Positions 16,152 to 24,778 of a stretch of DNA of 64,000 bases are shown here, piece by piece. Position 1 is the first letter of the stretch, and every line of letters begins with the position of its first letter. This DNA is from Chitinophaga oryzae (GTDB lineage: Bacteria; Bacteroidota; Bacteroidia; Chitinophagales; Chitinophagaceae), in contig NZ_CP051204.2 in assembly GCF_012516375.2 (NCBI RefSeq), positions 7,068,001 to 7,132,000 of the forward strand. The letters run 5' to 3'. Made by a program: the position numbers and the translations under genes. The notes beneath the pieces were generated by a model. That model was not told the DNA's origin. It searched no databases and saw only the letters and a program-made list of their open reading frames with translations.

Positions 16152-17900
16152 CTATTCCAGTCTGATAGTGGTAACAGGAGTACCGGCAGGGATCATCGGG
16201 AACACGTTGTCTTCTTTTTCCACCACTACTTCCAGCAGGTAAGCGCCATCGGTGGCCAGCATTTCATCAATAGCAGCGGAGATATCTTCTCTGGCGGTAA
16301 CTTTTTTGCCCGGGATAAAAAATCCTTTGGCAATCTGAACGAAATCAGGGTTGACCATTTCAGTGGAAGAATAACGTTTATCGAAGAACAGTTGCTGCCA
16401 CTGGCGTACCATGCCAAGGAAGTTGTTGTTCAGGATCACGATCTTCACACCTATTTTGGATTGGTAGATGGTGCCCAGTTCCTGGAGGGTCATCTGGAAG
16501 CAGCCATCACCGATCACGGCCACCACTTCTTTTTCCGGCGTGCCCATTTTAGCGCCCATGGCTGCCGGCAGCGAGAAGCCCATGGTACCCATGCCTCCGG
16601 AAGTGATGTTGGTATTTGGATTTTTGAAGCGGTAGTAACGGGAAGCGATCATCTGATGCTGTCCTACGTCTGTTACCAGTACGGCTTCTCCTTTTGTTTT
16701 TTCGGAGATGAGGCGTACCACTTCTGCCATTTTCAGTTCACCGGTTTCAGGATACAGTTCATTATGCTGAACTTTGTCGTATTCCTTTTTGTCGGCAGCC
16801 CTGAACTCGGCAAGCCATTCTTCATGCCTGGCGGGCTGTACTTCTTTCAGCAGCGCCTGCAAGGCGGTTTTGGCGTCAGCATGCAGTGCTACGTCCGCTT
16901 TGATGATCTTATTGATTTCAGCGGCATCGATTTCGATGTGGATAACTTTTGCGTTGGCCACATAAGTGCTCACATCCCCCGTTACACGGTCATCGAAACG
17001 CATGCCTACCGCGATAACGGTATCGCATTCACCCGTGAGGATGTTTGGAGCGTAGTTGCCGTGCATTCCCAGCAAACCTACATACAGCGGATGATCTACC
17101 GGAACAGCAGATAAGCCGAGCAGTGTAGAGGCCATGGGGATCTGTGCTTTTTCCGCCAGCGCTATCAGTTCTTTTTCAGCGCCGGACAGCAGTACGCCGT
17201 GTCCCACCAGCAGATACGGCTTCTTCGCTGCATTGATCAGCGCAGCAGCTTCTTTTACCGCGTCCTGTCTGAGTTCAGGCACCGGCTGATAACTACGTAT
17301 ATGCGTGCACGGTACATACTCATATTCACATTCGCCTACCTGCGCGTTTTTGGTGATATCCACCAGAACGGGGCCTGGACGGCCACTGCGGGCGATATAA
17401 AAAGCTTTGGCGATAGCCGCGGGAATGTCTTCCTGGCGGGTCACCTGTATATTCCATTTAGTGATGGGCATGGTGATACCGATCACGTCTGTTTCCTGAA
17501 AAGCGTCTGTGCCCAGCAGGGAGGCAGCCACCTGGCCGGTGATGCACACCATGGGAGTGCTGTCCATATAAGCGTCTGCAAGGCCGGTGACCAGGTTGGT
17601 AGCGCCCGGGCCGGAGGTGGCGAAAGCCACTCCTACTTTGCCGGAGCTGCGGGCATAACCCTGGGCCGCATGTGTAGCACCCTGTTCATGCCTTACCAGT
17701 ATGTGATGTACTTTGTCCTGGAAATCATACAGGGCATCATAGATAGGCATGATGGCCCCGCCGGGATAACCGAAGATGGTGTCCACACCTTCTGCGATGA
17801 GGGAACGGATCACAGCTTCTGAGCCGGAGATAACAGGCTTTGCAGACAACCGCTTATCGGCTTTCTCAGCTTTCATCGGTAACACATCCTTCTGTTGCAT
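16152..17900 (-). CDS. ilvB: Acetolactate synthase large (catalytic) subunit
   Basis: A thiamine-diphosphate enzyme of about 582 residues that condenses pyruvate with pyruvate or 2-oxobutanoate. The TPP-binding Glu lies in the N-terminal [28 protein letters not shown] region. The FAD-like middle domain carries ILVRHEQG and [14 protein letters not shown]. The C-terminal TPP/Mg motif is [19 protein letters not shown], ending at [12 protein letters not shown]. Three starts are possible: 17936 (overlaps ilvD by 71 nt), 17900 (35 nt) and 17876 (11 nt). The middle one is given, and the catalytic region is the same in all. The overlap with ilvD implies translational coupling. Confidence 0.95.
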   Translation of the reverse strand: MQQKDVLPMKAEKADKRLSAKPVISGSEAVIRSLIAEGVDTIFGYPGGAIMPIYDALYDFQDKVHHILVRHEQGATHAAQGYARSSGKVGVAFATSGPGATNLVTGLADAYMDSTPMVCITGQVAASLLGTDAFQETDVIGITMPITKWNIQVTRQEDIPAAIAKAFYIARSGRPGPVLVDITKNAQVGECEYEYVPCTHIRSYQPVPELRQDAVKEAAALINAAKKPYLLVGHGVLLSGAEKELIALAEKAQIPMASTLLGLSAVPVDHPLYVGLLGMHGNYAPNILTGECDTVIAVGMRFDDRVTGDVSTYVANAKVIHIEIDAAEINKIIKADVALHADAKTALQALLKEVQPARHEEWLAEFRAADKKEYDKVQHNELYPETGELKMAEVVRLISEKTKGEAVLVTDVGQHQMIASRYYRFKNPNTNITSGGMGTMGFSLPAAMGAKMGTPEKEVVAVIGDGCFQMTLQELGTIYQSKIGVKIVILNNNFLGMVRQWQQLFFDKRYSSTEMVNPDFVQIAKGFFIPGKKVTAREDISAAIDEMLATDGAYLLEVVVEKEDNVFPMIPAGTPVTTIRLE

Positions 17901-19545
17901 TTTTAACAAGTTTTGCGTACTTAAATAAGATTCCATTGGATACCTTCAGGGCGGGAGCGGTCCACCGGGCCCTGCGGGCTGCCAGCTCTTCGTTGCTCAC
18001 CTCCATATTGATGGTATTGTTCACTGCATCTATCTCGATCATGTCACCGTCTTCTACCAGAGCGATGTTACCGCCTTCGAAAGCTTCGGGGGTGATATGT
18101 CCTACCACGAAACCGTGGGTACCACCGGAGAAGCGGCCATCGGTGATCAGTGCCACGCTTTTACCCAGGCCCACGCCCATGATGGCGCTGGTAGGTTTCA
18201 GCATTTCCGGCATGCCGGGGGCGCCTTTCGGGCCTACCTGGCGGATCACCACTACATCGCCTTGTTTCACTCGTCCGGACTGGATGCCGGCGATGAGTTC
18301 AAATTCACCGTCGAACACGCGGGCAGGTCCTCTGAACTGTTCGCCTTCCTTACCGGTGATTTTGGCAACGGAGCCTTTTTCAGCGAGGTTGCCGTATAAT
18401 ATCTGGATATGGCCGTTGGCTTTCAGCGGCTTCTCCATGGGAACGATTATATCCTGGTTGCTGAAGTCGATATCCGGAACGTTTTCCAGGTTTTCAGCGA
18501 GTGTTTTGCCGGTCACGGTCAGGCAATGACCGTGCAGATAGCCTTGTTTCAGCAGGTATTTCATCACTAAGGGAACGCCGCCGATGTTGTGGAGGTCTTC
18601 CATGAGATACTTACCGCTGGGCTTCAGGTCTGCAATCAGCGGGGTTTTGTTGCTGGACTGCTGGAAATCTTCCAGTGTCAGCGGCACGCCCACAGATTTT
18701 GCGATGGCGATAAAGTGCAGCACTGCGTTGGTGCTGCCGCCCAGGGCCATGATCACGGTGAGGGCATTTTCAAAAGCCTCTTTGGTCATGATGTCTCTGG
18801 GTTTAATATCTTTTTCAAGGAGCAGGCGGATGTATTTGCCAACGCTGGCGCATTCTTCCTGTTTTTCCTTGCTGAGTGCGGGGCTGGATGAGCTGTAGGG
18901 CAGGCTCATACCGAGTGCTTCGATAGCGGAAGACATGGTATTGGCCGTGTACATACCGCCACAGGCGCCGGCGCCGGGGCAGGAGTTTTGTACGATGCCT
19001 TTAAAGTCGCCTTCATCGAGTTTGCCGGCCATTTTCTGACCAAGCGCTTCGAAGGCGGAGATGATGTTGAGGTCCTGGCCTTTGTATTTGCCGGGCGCGA
19101 TAGAACCGCCGTATACCATGATAGCGGGGCGGTTGAGGCGGCCCATGGCCATCAGGGAGCCGGGCATATTTTTATCGCAGCCGGGCACGGTGATGAGGGC
19201 ATCGTAGTATTGTGCGCCACAAACGGTTTCAATGGAATCAGCGATCAGGTCACGGCTTACCAGGGAATAGCGCATACCGGGGGTACCGTTGCTCATACCG
19301 TCGCTGACCCCGATCGTGTGAAAAGTAAGGCCGACCAGGTCGCTGCCCCAGACGCTTTTTTTCACTTGTTGTGCGAGGTCATTGAGGTGCATATTGCACG
19401 GATTGCCATCATAGCCCATGGAGGCGATACCGACCTGTGCTTTTGCCAGGTCTGTTTCTGTAAGGCCGATAGCATAGAGCTGTGCCTGCGCAGCGGGCTG
19501 CGTAGGGTCCTGAGTAATCGTCTTGCTGTATTTATTTAATTCCAT
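17866..19545 (-). CDS. ilvD: Dihydroxy-acid dehydratase
   Basis: A 559-residue iron-sulfur dehydratase that converts 2,3-dihydroxy-isovalerate and -methylvalerate to the 2-oxo acids, the third common step of valine and isoleucine synthesis. Cluster cysteines lie in [12 protein letters not shown], in [10 protein letters not shown] and in [18 protein letters not shown]. The active-site Ser region near the C-terminus is [15 protein letters not shown]. The frame is open nine codons further to a TTG at 19572, but the ATG at 19545 ([10 protein letters not shown]) is the family-consistent start. Its 3' end overlaps ilvB. A repeat-containing 255-nt gap separates it from ilvE. Confidence 0.97.
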   Translation of the reverse strand: MELNKYSKTITQDPTQPAAQAQLYAIGLTETDLAKAQVGIASMGYDGNPCNMHLNDLAQQVKKSVWGSDLVGLTFHTIGVSDGMSNGTPGMRYSLVSRDLIADSIETVCGAQYYDALITVPGCDKNMPGSLMAMGRLNRPAIMVYGGSIAPGKYKGQDLNIISAFEALGQKMAGKLDEGDFKGIVQNSCPGAGACGGMYTANTMSSAIEALGMSLPYSSSSPALSKEKQEECASVGKYIRLLLEKDIKPRDIMTKEAFENALTVIMALGGSTNAVLHFIAIAKSVGVPLTLEDFQQSSNKTPLIADLKPSGKYLMEDLHNIGGVPLVMKYLLKQGYLHGHCLTVTGKTLAENLENVPDIDFSNQDIIVPMEKPLKANGHIQILYGNLAEKGSVAKITGKEGEQFRGPARVFDGEFELIAGIQSGRVKQGDVVVIRQVGPKGAPGMPEMLKPTSAIMGVGLGKSVALITDGRFSGGTHGFVVGHITPEAFEGGNIALVEDGDMIEIDAVNNTINMEVSNEELAARRARWTAPALKVSNGILFKYAKLVKNATEGCVTDES

Positions 19546-19740
19546 TGCTGTTAATATTTCCCGGATTACCAACTGTTTGATAGTAACCCCATTTTAAAAA
19601 TCCTTCACAAAATACCCGGTGAGGCCGGCAAATTCAAACCAAATATTTCCGGTAAACCGGTCTTCAAATCTGCCTTTGGAACGCTCAAATCCTTTACTGT
19701 AGATGATTCTCTATTTTTCGTTTTACAAGGTCCAAGGGAA

Positions 19741-19797
19741 GCTTTTAGCTTTTAGCTGCCAGCATTTAGCACTGACAGCTAAAATACTAACAGCTAA
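19741..19797. repeat. TAGCTTT-type imperfect inverted repeat, ilvE-ilvD gap
   Basis: gcttttagcttttagctgcc on the left faces inverted copies agctaaaatac and cagctaaagg on the right, so the element can fold back. It ends 3 nt before the ilvE stop codon at 19801-19803. A related cluster occurs in the ilvN-ilvC gap. Confidence 0.65.
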
Positions 19798-19800
19798 AGG

Positions 19801-20703
19801 CTATGCTAATTGTGCTTCGCGTTGAAAGGTTTTTTCGAGCACTTTCGCTTTATATGCCTGTTGTAATACTTTTCCGAGAGAAGAAGCCCATGGTTTGGCG
19901 AAAGCTTGTCCGTCGATAGATTCGAGGCCTACTACCTCTGCAGCGGTACCGCAGAAGAAAGCGGCGTCTGCCTGTTTTAATTCATCGATGGTGAACAGTT
20001 TTTCTTCGAGCGGGATTTGCAGTTCCTGGCAAAGTTCGATAACAGTGGCGCGGGTAATGCCGGGGAGAATGTTACCGGGAGGAGGAGTGAAGATTTTGCC
20101 GTCTTTTTCAAAGAAGATGTTAGCACCCGGGCCTTCCGCAACGTTTCCATTCATATCCAGCAGCAGCGCTTCGTCGTATCCTTTTTGTTTGGCTTCCTGG
20201 GAGGCGAGTATCGAGTTTACATACAGGCCGGCCGATTTGGATTCTATCTGGAACGCTTTCGGGTTCGGCCTTTCAAAAGAGGAAGTCATGATGCGCAGGA
20301 GCTTTTCGCCGAGGTAAGCGCCCCATTCCCATGCGCAGATGAGTATATTGGACTGGCTCGCTGCTTTCAGGGTCATGTTAGGCGGACAGAACACCAGCGG
20401 GCGGATATAGGCTTCCTCCATGTTGTTCATCTCCAGCACCTTGTAACTCGCGGCGATCAGCTCATCGTTGTCAAAGTTGTAAGGGATGTGGATCAGTTCG
20501 CAGGAGCGCTTCAGGCGGTCGAAGTGTTCCTTGGCTTTAAAGATTTTTACTTCTCCGCTGGCCGTTTTATAAGCGCGGATGCCTTCAAACACGGCATAGC
20601 CGTAGTGGAGGGATTGACCGAAGAGGTCTGTGGTGGCTGCTGTTGCTTTCAGATACTCACCGTCGAGATAGAGAATGGTGTCGTTGTTGTAATAGCTATA
20701 CAT
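19801..20703 (-). CDS. ilvE: Branched-chain amino acid aminotransferase
   Basis: A 300-residue class IV (fold IV) PLP aminotransferase that makes or breaks down Leu, Ile and Val with glutamate as amino donor. HYGYAVFEGIRAYKT near residue 35 and Lys156 in ESKSAGLYVNSI are the family signature. GNVAEGPGANIFFEKDG and FCGTAAEVVGLESID close the active site. The length equals the bacterial IlvE. It is the first structural gene of the ilv operon: a terminator ends 38 nt before its ATG and is preceded by an Ile/Val-rich leader peptide, so its transcription and that of the five genes downstream should respond to charged tRNA-Ile and tRNA-Val. Confidence 0.96.
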   Translation of the reverse strand: MYSYYNNDTILYLDGEYLKATAATTDLFGQSLHYGYAVFEGIRAYKTASGEVKIFKAKEHFDRLKRSCELIHIPYNFDNDELIAASYKVLEMNNMEEAYIRPLVFCPPNMTLKAASQSNILICAWEWGAYLGEKLLRIMTSSFERPNPKAFQIESKSAGLYVNSILASQEAKQKGYDEALLLDMNGNVAEGPGANIFFEKDGKIFTPPPGNILPGITRATVIELCQELQIPLEEKLFTIDELKQADAAFFCGTAAEVVGLESIDGQAFAKPWASSLGKVLQQAYKAKVLEKTFQREAQLA

Positions 20704-20741
20704 AAAATTGAATTATTAGCGTCAAAATGTAGTCAGTGGTC

Positions 20742-20774
20742 AAAAAAAAAGCCTTCCTCTTTGCGGAGGAAGGC
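20742..20774 (-). terminator. Attenuator terminator of the ilv operon
   Basis: On the minus strand GCCTTCCTC pairs with GAGGAAGGC around a 6-nt loop and is followed by nine T. It lies between the leader peptide stop (20805-20807) and the ilvE ATG (20701-20703). Its 5' arm contains TCCTCCG, which can instead pair with CGGAGGA at the end of the leader peptide. Confidence 0.92.
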
Positions 20775-20814
20775 GTTATATCGATTTTGATTATGCACGT
20801 GTACCTATCCTCCG
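20764..20814 (-). promoter_or_regulatory. Antiterminator pairing of the ilv attenuator
   Basis: CGGAGGA (20814 down to 20808) covers the last leader codons, and TCCTCCG (20770 down to 20764) is part of the terminator stem; the two are exact complements. A ribosome at the leader stop codon would cover the first strand and allow termination. A ribosome stalled on the upstream Ile/Val codons would leave it free and prevent termination. Confidence 0.8.
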
Positions 20815-20921
20815 AAATGGTGGCTAATAATGACAACGACGATAATCACGACCTTCGTGATAGCCCAGTTGAGCTGAGGTACGATGTGATTAAGTTTTAT
20901 ATTGTCTTTATTTTCCCACAT
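20805..20921 (-). CDS. ilvL: ilv leader peptide (attenuator peptide)
   Basis: This 38-codon frame runs from ATG (20919-20921) to TAG (20805-20807). It encodes MWENKDNIKLNHIVPQLNW followed by AITKVVIIVVVIISHHFGG. Codons 21-32 contain ten Ile or Val out of twelve, and the whole peptide has seven Ile and six Val. A match to the TAnnTTTG promoter element lies 28 nt upstream, and an intrinsic terminator lies between its stop and ilvE. The last codons GGA-GGA-TAG form one strand of the antiterminator. This is the layout of ribosome-mediated attenuation: low charged tRNA-Ile or tRNA-Val would stall the ribosome in the Ile/Val run and open the operon. No Shine-Dalgarno sequence precedes the ATG, as is usual in this phylum. 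The peptide itself probably has no separate function. Confidence 0.85.
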   Translation of the reverse strand: MWENKDNIKLNHIVPQLNWAITKVVIIVVVIISHHFGG

Positions 20922-20949
20922 AAGGAGGCGATAATTGTTTCTATCAGTA

Positions 20950-20984
20950 CAAATGTATTCGTGAAAAAAATAAAAAACAACAAA
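20950..20984 (-). promoter_or_regulatory. Promoter of the ilv operon
   Basis: On the minus strand TACATTTG (20957 down to 20950) fits the TAnnTTTG -7 element, with TTTG (20984-20981) 23 nt upstream, a slightly long spacing. Transcription would start near 20943, about 20 nt before the leader peptide ATG. Confidence 0.55.
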
Positions 20985-21145
20985 GGGCTAAATATTTCGT
21001 CAAAAATTAATCCCTTTATATGTTTTTGAAAATATTCAAAAAAAGAAGTCGAATATTGATTCGTTTCTAACAAACCACCGGAACCGGTTACCAAATACTA
21101 ACAATTCCGGTCAGCCCGAAAGCAGGGAAAAGCGGGATAATGGGC

Positions 21146-21182
21146 AAAAAAAATCCCGGTACAGGGCTGTACCGGGATTTTT
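21146..21182 (-). terminator. Terminator after the sugar kinase gene
   Basis: aaaatcccggtacag and ctgtaccgggatttt form a near-perfect stem of about 14 bp; on the minus strand it is followed by a run of T (forward a at 21146-21153). It lies 28 nt downstream of the kinase stop and isolates that unit from the ilv promoter. Confidence 0.9.
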
Positions 21183-21209
21183 AAAGATTTCATTTAATTG
21201 TTCACTAGT

Positions 21210-22301
21210 CTAAACCTGTTCACTGACATGGAGGCATTTGTTGATAATAGCCTGCAAAGTGTCTTGTTTTTCGATGAGGCGCTTCAGCAGTACGAGCTGG
21301 TTGTGAGCGCGGTCAAAATTGTGCAGGGCGTACCTGATCGGGTAATACACATCGCCATTGAGATAGTCGGTGAGGAACCGGATCCCCTGCATGTAGATCA
21401 TGAACTTTCCTGCAAAAAAGAGCTGTTCTTTTTCCACTTTGGTTAAAGTGCCGCCGATTTCTTCGAGGTATCCCTGCATGAGGGCTTCGAAGTACGCCTC
21501 GCGGATAACGATCTGGCTGACATCCGGTTCTTCTTCGGAAACGGGGCAGACGTAGGTGCGTACCATGTCTCCGAGGTCTGAGATGATTTTTCCCGGCATC
21601 AGTGTATCCAGGTCACAGACGCAGATACCTTCATATGTGTCTTTGTTGAGCAGCACATTGTTGATTTTGGTATCATGGTGCATCAGATGGTCCCTGAATT
21701 CGGGATTTGTTTTCAGCTGTTCGTAGGTGACTGCGATGTCGGAGTAGCGGAGGAATTCGTCAATCAGCTCTTCTGCTGCTGCCTTCCTGTCTTCCCTGGC
21801 GTTACGGATAGCTTCCTGGAAAGCGGCGTAACGGAGGGTAAGGTTGTGAAAGTTCGGAATCGAAGCTTTAAACGGCTTCAGGTCGATGCCCGAAAGGTAA
21901 CTGGCAAGGCGGCCAAACTGTTTGGCGGCTTCATATGCCTGCTTTGGGTTATCTGCCTGATCTACCGTCACGGACCCGGCAATAAACGGAATCATTCGCC
22001 AGTATTCGTTGTCCATTACAAAGAGCTCTTCCCCGCTGACTGTGGGTATGGGCGTAATGAACAGATACCCCGGATGATGTGCTGCGAGATAATCGGCTGC
22101 CATTCGCTGGTTGGCGGCTATTACCCCGGGTTCCTTAAATACGTTTACATTGATTCTCTGTAAAACATATTTGCTGCCGTCCTCCTTCTTTTCGAGCAGA
22201 AAAGTGTTGTTGATGTGTCCTGATCCGAATCTTCGGACGTTTAATCCTTCAGGCTCCAGTCCAAAAGCCTGAAGGATTAATTTGTTGGGTGTTATTTCCA
22301 T
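21210..22301 (-). CDS. APH-fold sugar kinase, N-acetylhexosamine kinase (NahK)-like
   Basis: A 363-residue phosphotransferase of the aminoglycoside-phosphotransferase/choline-kinase fold. The N-terminal lobe has GSGHINNTFLL and YVLQRIN. The Brenner motif is HLMHHDTKINNVLL (catalytic Asp) and the metal motif is ICVCDLDTLMPG. Length and motifs fit the branch that includes N-acetylhexosamine 1-kinase, better than antibiotic kinases. Its start overlaps the end of a nucleotidyltransferase gene by 10 nt. Together they could phosphorylate a salvaged sugar at C1 and activate it to a nucleotide sugar. The divergent alpha-fucosidase gene supports glycan salvage. The substrate is inferred. Confidence 0.78.
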   Translation of the reverse strand: MEITPNKLILQAFGLEPEGLNVRRFGSGHINNTFLLEKKEDGSKYVLQRINVNVFKEPGVIAANQRMAADYLAAHHPGYLFITPIPTVSGEELFVMDNEYWRMIPFIAGSVTVDQADNPKQAYEAAKQFGRLASYLSGIDLKPFKASIPNFHNLTLRYAAFQEAIRNAREDRKAAAEELIDEFLRYSDIAVTYEQLKTNPEFRDHLMHHDTKINNVLLNKDTYEGICVCDLDTLMPGKIISDLGDMVRTYVCPVSEEEPDVSQIVIREAYFEALMQGYLEEIGGTLTKVEKEQLFFAGKFMIYMQGIRFLTDYLNGDVYYPIRYALHNFDRAHNQLVLLKRLIEKQDTLQAIINKCLHVSEQV

Positions 22302-23194
22302 AAATTGTCGGGATATGCTCCGTTTTTAACCAATTCCGACAGACTGGCCTGAACACCGGGTGCATCTTCCTTGTAAGTAACCCCAAACCATTTCGCTGTG
22401 GTAGGCAATACTTTTACCTTGCCGATACCACGACGGATAAATTCGTCAGCCACAATCGGAATAAAGAACTCCGATTTCGGGTTGGTGCCGTTTTTCTCCA
22501 GGAACTCGTTGAACAGCGACTGGCTCATGTCAAATACGCTGGGATGGAAGCCCCAGAAGTTCATGGAAACCGGCGTATCAGCACCCAGCGGGTGTTTGCT
22601 GCCATCGGCTTCTTCATAAACGATCTGGCCATTGTCAGTATAAATCTTTGTTCTTTCATTGATGGCAGAGAGGAAACCGGCGCCGTCCACTGCGCAAACG
22701 CCGCGGGACACGGAACCGTGCTCGCTTACTGTTTTGCCCAGCTCGTAACCTACTACGCTGTAGATGTCCGCTTTAGCCTCGCCCTTCAGAAATGCAGCCA
22801 TTTTCACGAAAGCATCCGCTCCGTAAAAGTCATCCGCATTGATCACGGCAAAAGGCTCATTGATGGCGTCTTTCGCACACAGGATGGCGTGCGCAGTGCC
22901 CCAGGGTTTGGTACGTTCTGCCGGGATCTGGTAACCGCCGGTGAATGAATCCATGTTCTGGAATACGTAATCCGTTGCTACACGGCCTTTGAGCTTAGGT
23001 TCAAAAATCTCTCTGAACTCTGAGGCAAAATTCTCCCGGATAATAAATACGATCTTGCCAAAGCCGGCACGGATAGCATCGTAAATAGAGTAGTCAATGA
23101 TAGTCTCACCGCTGGGCCCGAAAGCCTGGATTTGCTTCAAACTGCCATATCGACTGGCCATACCGGCCGCTAAAATCAATAAAGTCGGTTGCAT
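22292..23194 (-). CDS. Sugar-1-phosphate nucleotidyltransferase
   Basis: A 300-residue NTP-transferase-fold protein. The N-terminal signature LLILAAGMASRYGSLKQIQ (residues about 5-23) holds the nucleotide-binding Gly-rich loop and Arg. GTAHAILCAKDAINEPFAVINADD contains the metal-binding Asp pair, and MNFWGFHPSVFD and KVLPTTAKWFGVTYKED close the sugar pocket. It would activate a sugar 1-phosphate with UTP or a similar NTP. It lacks the hexapeptide acyltransferase domain of GlmU. It overlaps the downstream kinase gene by 10 nt, so the two are translationally coupled and probably act in sequence. Confidence 0.82.
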   Translation of the reverse strand: MQPTLLILAAGMASRYGSLKQIQAFGPSGETIIDYSIYDAIRAGFGKIVFIIRENFASEFREIFEPKLKGRVATDYVFQNMDSFTGGYQIPAERTKPWGTAHAILCAKDAINEPFAVINADDFYGADAFVKMAAFLKGEAKADIYSVVGYELGKTVSEHGSVSRGVCAVDGAGFLSAINERTKIYTDNGQIVYEEADGSKHPLGADTPVSMNFWGFHPSVFDMSQSLFNEFLEKNGTNPKSEFFIPIVADEFIRRGIGKVKVLPTTAKWFGVTYKEDAPGVQASLSELVKNGAYPDNLWK

Positions 23195-23325
23195 TTTTCT
23201 GATATTATTTTAGAATTTTCAATGTTTTGCCTGAAAATATCGGCGCTAAATATAATCATTAAACCTATTTTCACGCTTTCTTTTTGTGGACAACACATAT
23301 ATTAATAATTAATTTAAACGGAACG

Positions 23326-24666
23326 ATGAAAAGATTACTTGTGCTGGGCGCCTGTGCCATGCAGCTTTGTATGACTGCCAATGCGCAACAGAAAACCAAT
23401 CCGGACGACATCAAAAACAAAATGCAATGGTTTGCCGACGCCAAACTCGGCATCTTCATCCACTGGGGCATTTACTCAGTGAAAGGAATCGATGAATCCT
23501 GGTCATTCCACAACAAAAAAATCTCCTACCCCGATTACATGCAGCAGCTGAAAGGCTTTACTGCCAGTAATTACAACCCGCAGGAGTGGGCCGATCTCAT
23601 CAAAGAATCCGGCGCCCGTTACGCGGTCGTTACCACCAAACACCACGACGGCGTGGCGCTGTGGGACAGCAAATACAGCAAGCTCGACGTGGTTAACAGC
23701 ACCCCTGCCAAACGGGATGTGCTCACGCCCCTGTACACCGCTTTGCGGCGCGACAGTATCAAATGTGGTGCCTATTTTTCGCTGATCGACTGGAGTTATC
23801 CTGATTATCCCCAGTTCCTCAAAGACAGCAACCGCTATGATATCAAGACACAACCCGCCCGCTGGCAACGTTTCCTGAAATTCTATGAAGGCCAGATGGA
23901 AGAAGTCATGACCAAATTCAACCCCGACCTCTGGTGGTTTGATGGCGACTGGGAGCACTCTGCAGAAGAATGGGAAGCCGCCAAAATGCGTAAAATGCTC
24001 ACCACCCATAATCCCAACACCATTATCAACGGGCGCTTACAGGGTTATGGCGACTACGATACCCCCGAACAAAACTTCCCGGTGACCCGCCCCCACTACC
24101 ACTGGTGGGAACTCTGCATGACCATCAACAATAACTGGGGATGGCAGCCACAGGACACCAACTGGAAAACACCGTTCGAGATCATCACCATCTTCGTAGA
24201 CGCTGTAGCCAACGGCGGCAACCTCCTGCTCGACATCGGCCCCAAAGCCGACGGTACTATCCCGGCAGAACAGGTGAACGTTCTGAAAGAACTGGGCGCC
24301 TGGAATAAAAAGAACGGCGAAGCCGTGTTCAATACCATCGCCGGCCTGCCCCTGGGACACTTCTATGGCCCTACCACCCTCTCCAAAGACTCTGCCACCC
24401 TGTATCTCTTCCTGCCCGGCAAAACCAGCGGACAGACCGTGATCAAAGGACTGAGCAACAAAATTGAAGAGATCAGCGTAGTAGGCAACGGCACTAAACT
24501 GAATCACAAAGTAGTCGGTAAAATATCCTGGAGCCCCGTGCCCGGCCTCGTTTACATCGATGTACCGGAAAGTGTGCAGGATAAATATGTTACTGTGCTG
24601 AAAGTGAAACTGGACAAACCTGTGAAGCTGTACCGCGGCAAAGGCGGCTTTCTGACGAACGAATAA
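23326..24666 (+). CDS. Alpha-L-fucosidase (GH29), secreted
   Basis: A 446-residue glycoside hydrolase of family GH29 that releases terminal alpha-L-fucose. A signal peptide occupies residues 1-21 (MKRLLVLGACAMQLCMTANA, cleavage before QQ). GH29 marks are FADAKLGIFIHWGIYSVKG, YAVVTTKHHDGVALWDS (KHHDG at 105-109) and the nucleophile Asp206 in LWWFDGDWE. The C-terminal beta domain starts near residue 345. An upstream ATG at 23284 adds 14 residues without signal character and is rejected. It is divergent from the nucleotidyltransferase/kinase pair, and the three genes fit salvage of fucosylated N-acetylhexosamine glycans in the periplasm and cytoplasm. Confidence 0.93.
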   Translation: MKRLLVLGACAMQLCMTANAQQKTNPDDIKNKMQWFADAKLGIFIHWGIYSVKGIDESWSFHNKKISYPDYMQQLKGFTASNYNPQEWADLIKESGARYAVVTTKHHDGVALWDSKYSKLDVVNSTPAKRDVLTPLYTALRRDSIKCGAYFSLIDWSYPDYPQFLKDSNRYDIKTQPARWQRFLKFYEGQMEEVMTKFNPDLWWFDGDWEHSAEEWEAAKMRKMLTTHNPNTIINGRLQGYGDYDTPEQNFPVTRPHYHWWELCMTINNNWGWQPQDTNWKTPFEIITIFVDAVANGGNLLLDIGPKADGTIPAEQVNVLKELGAWNKKNGEAVFNTIAGLPLGHFYGPTTLSKDSATLYLFLPGKTSGQTVIKGLSNKIEEISVVGNGTKLNHKVVGKISWSPVPGLVYIDVPESVQDKYVTVLKVKLDKPVKLYRGKGGFLTNE

Positions 24667-24778
24667 CCACCGGCGTTTCGGTTCCCGGTACTCATGCACC
24701 GGGCTGCATTGTTAAAAGGCTAATGGTGCGCATTCAGCGCCCGGGCCGCAGACAATTCGAACGGGCCAATTTGAGACA

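Noticed and set aside
20736..21029. 97-codon plus-strand frame over the ilv leader
   Set aside because: It is antisense to the leader peptide and terminator and has no resemblance to known proteins.
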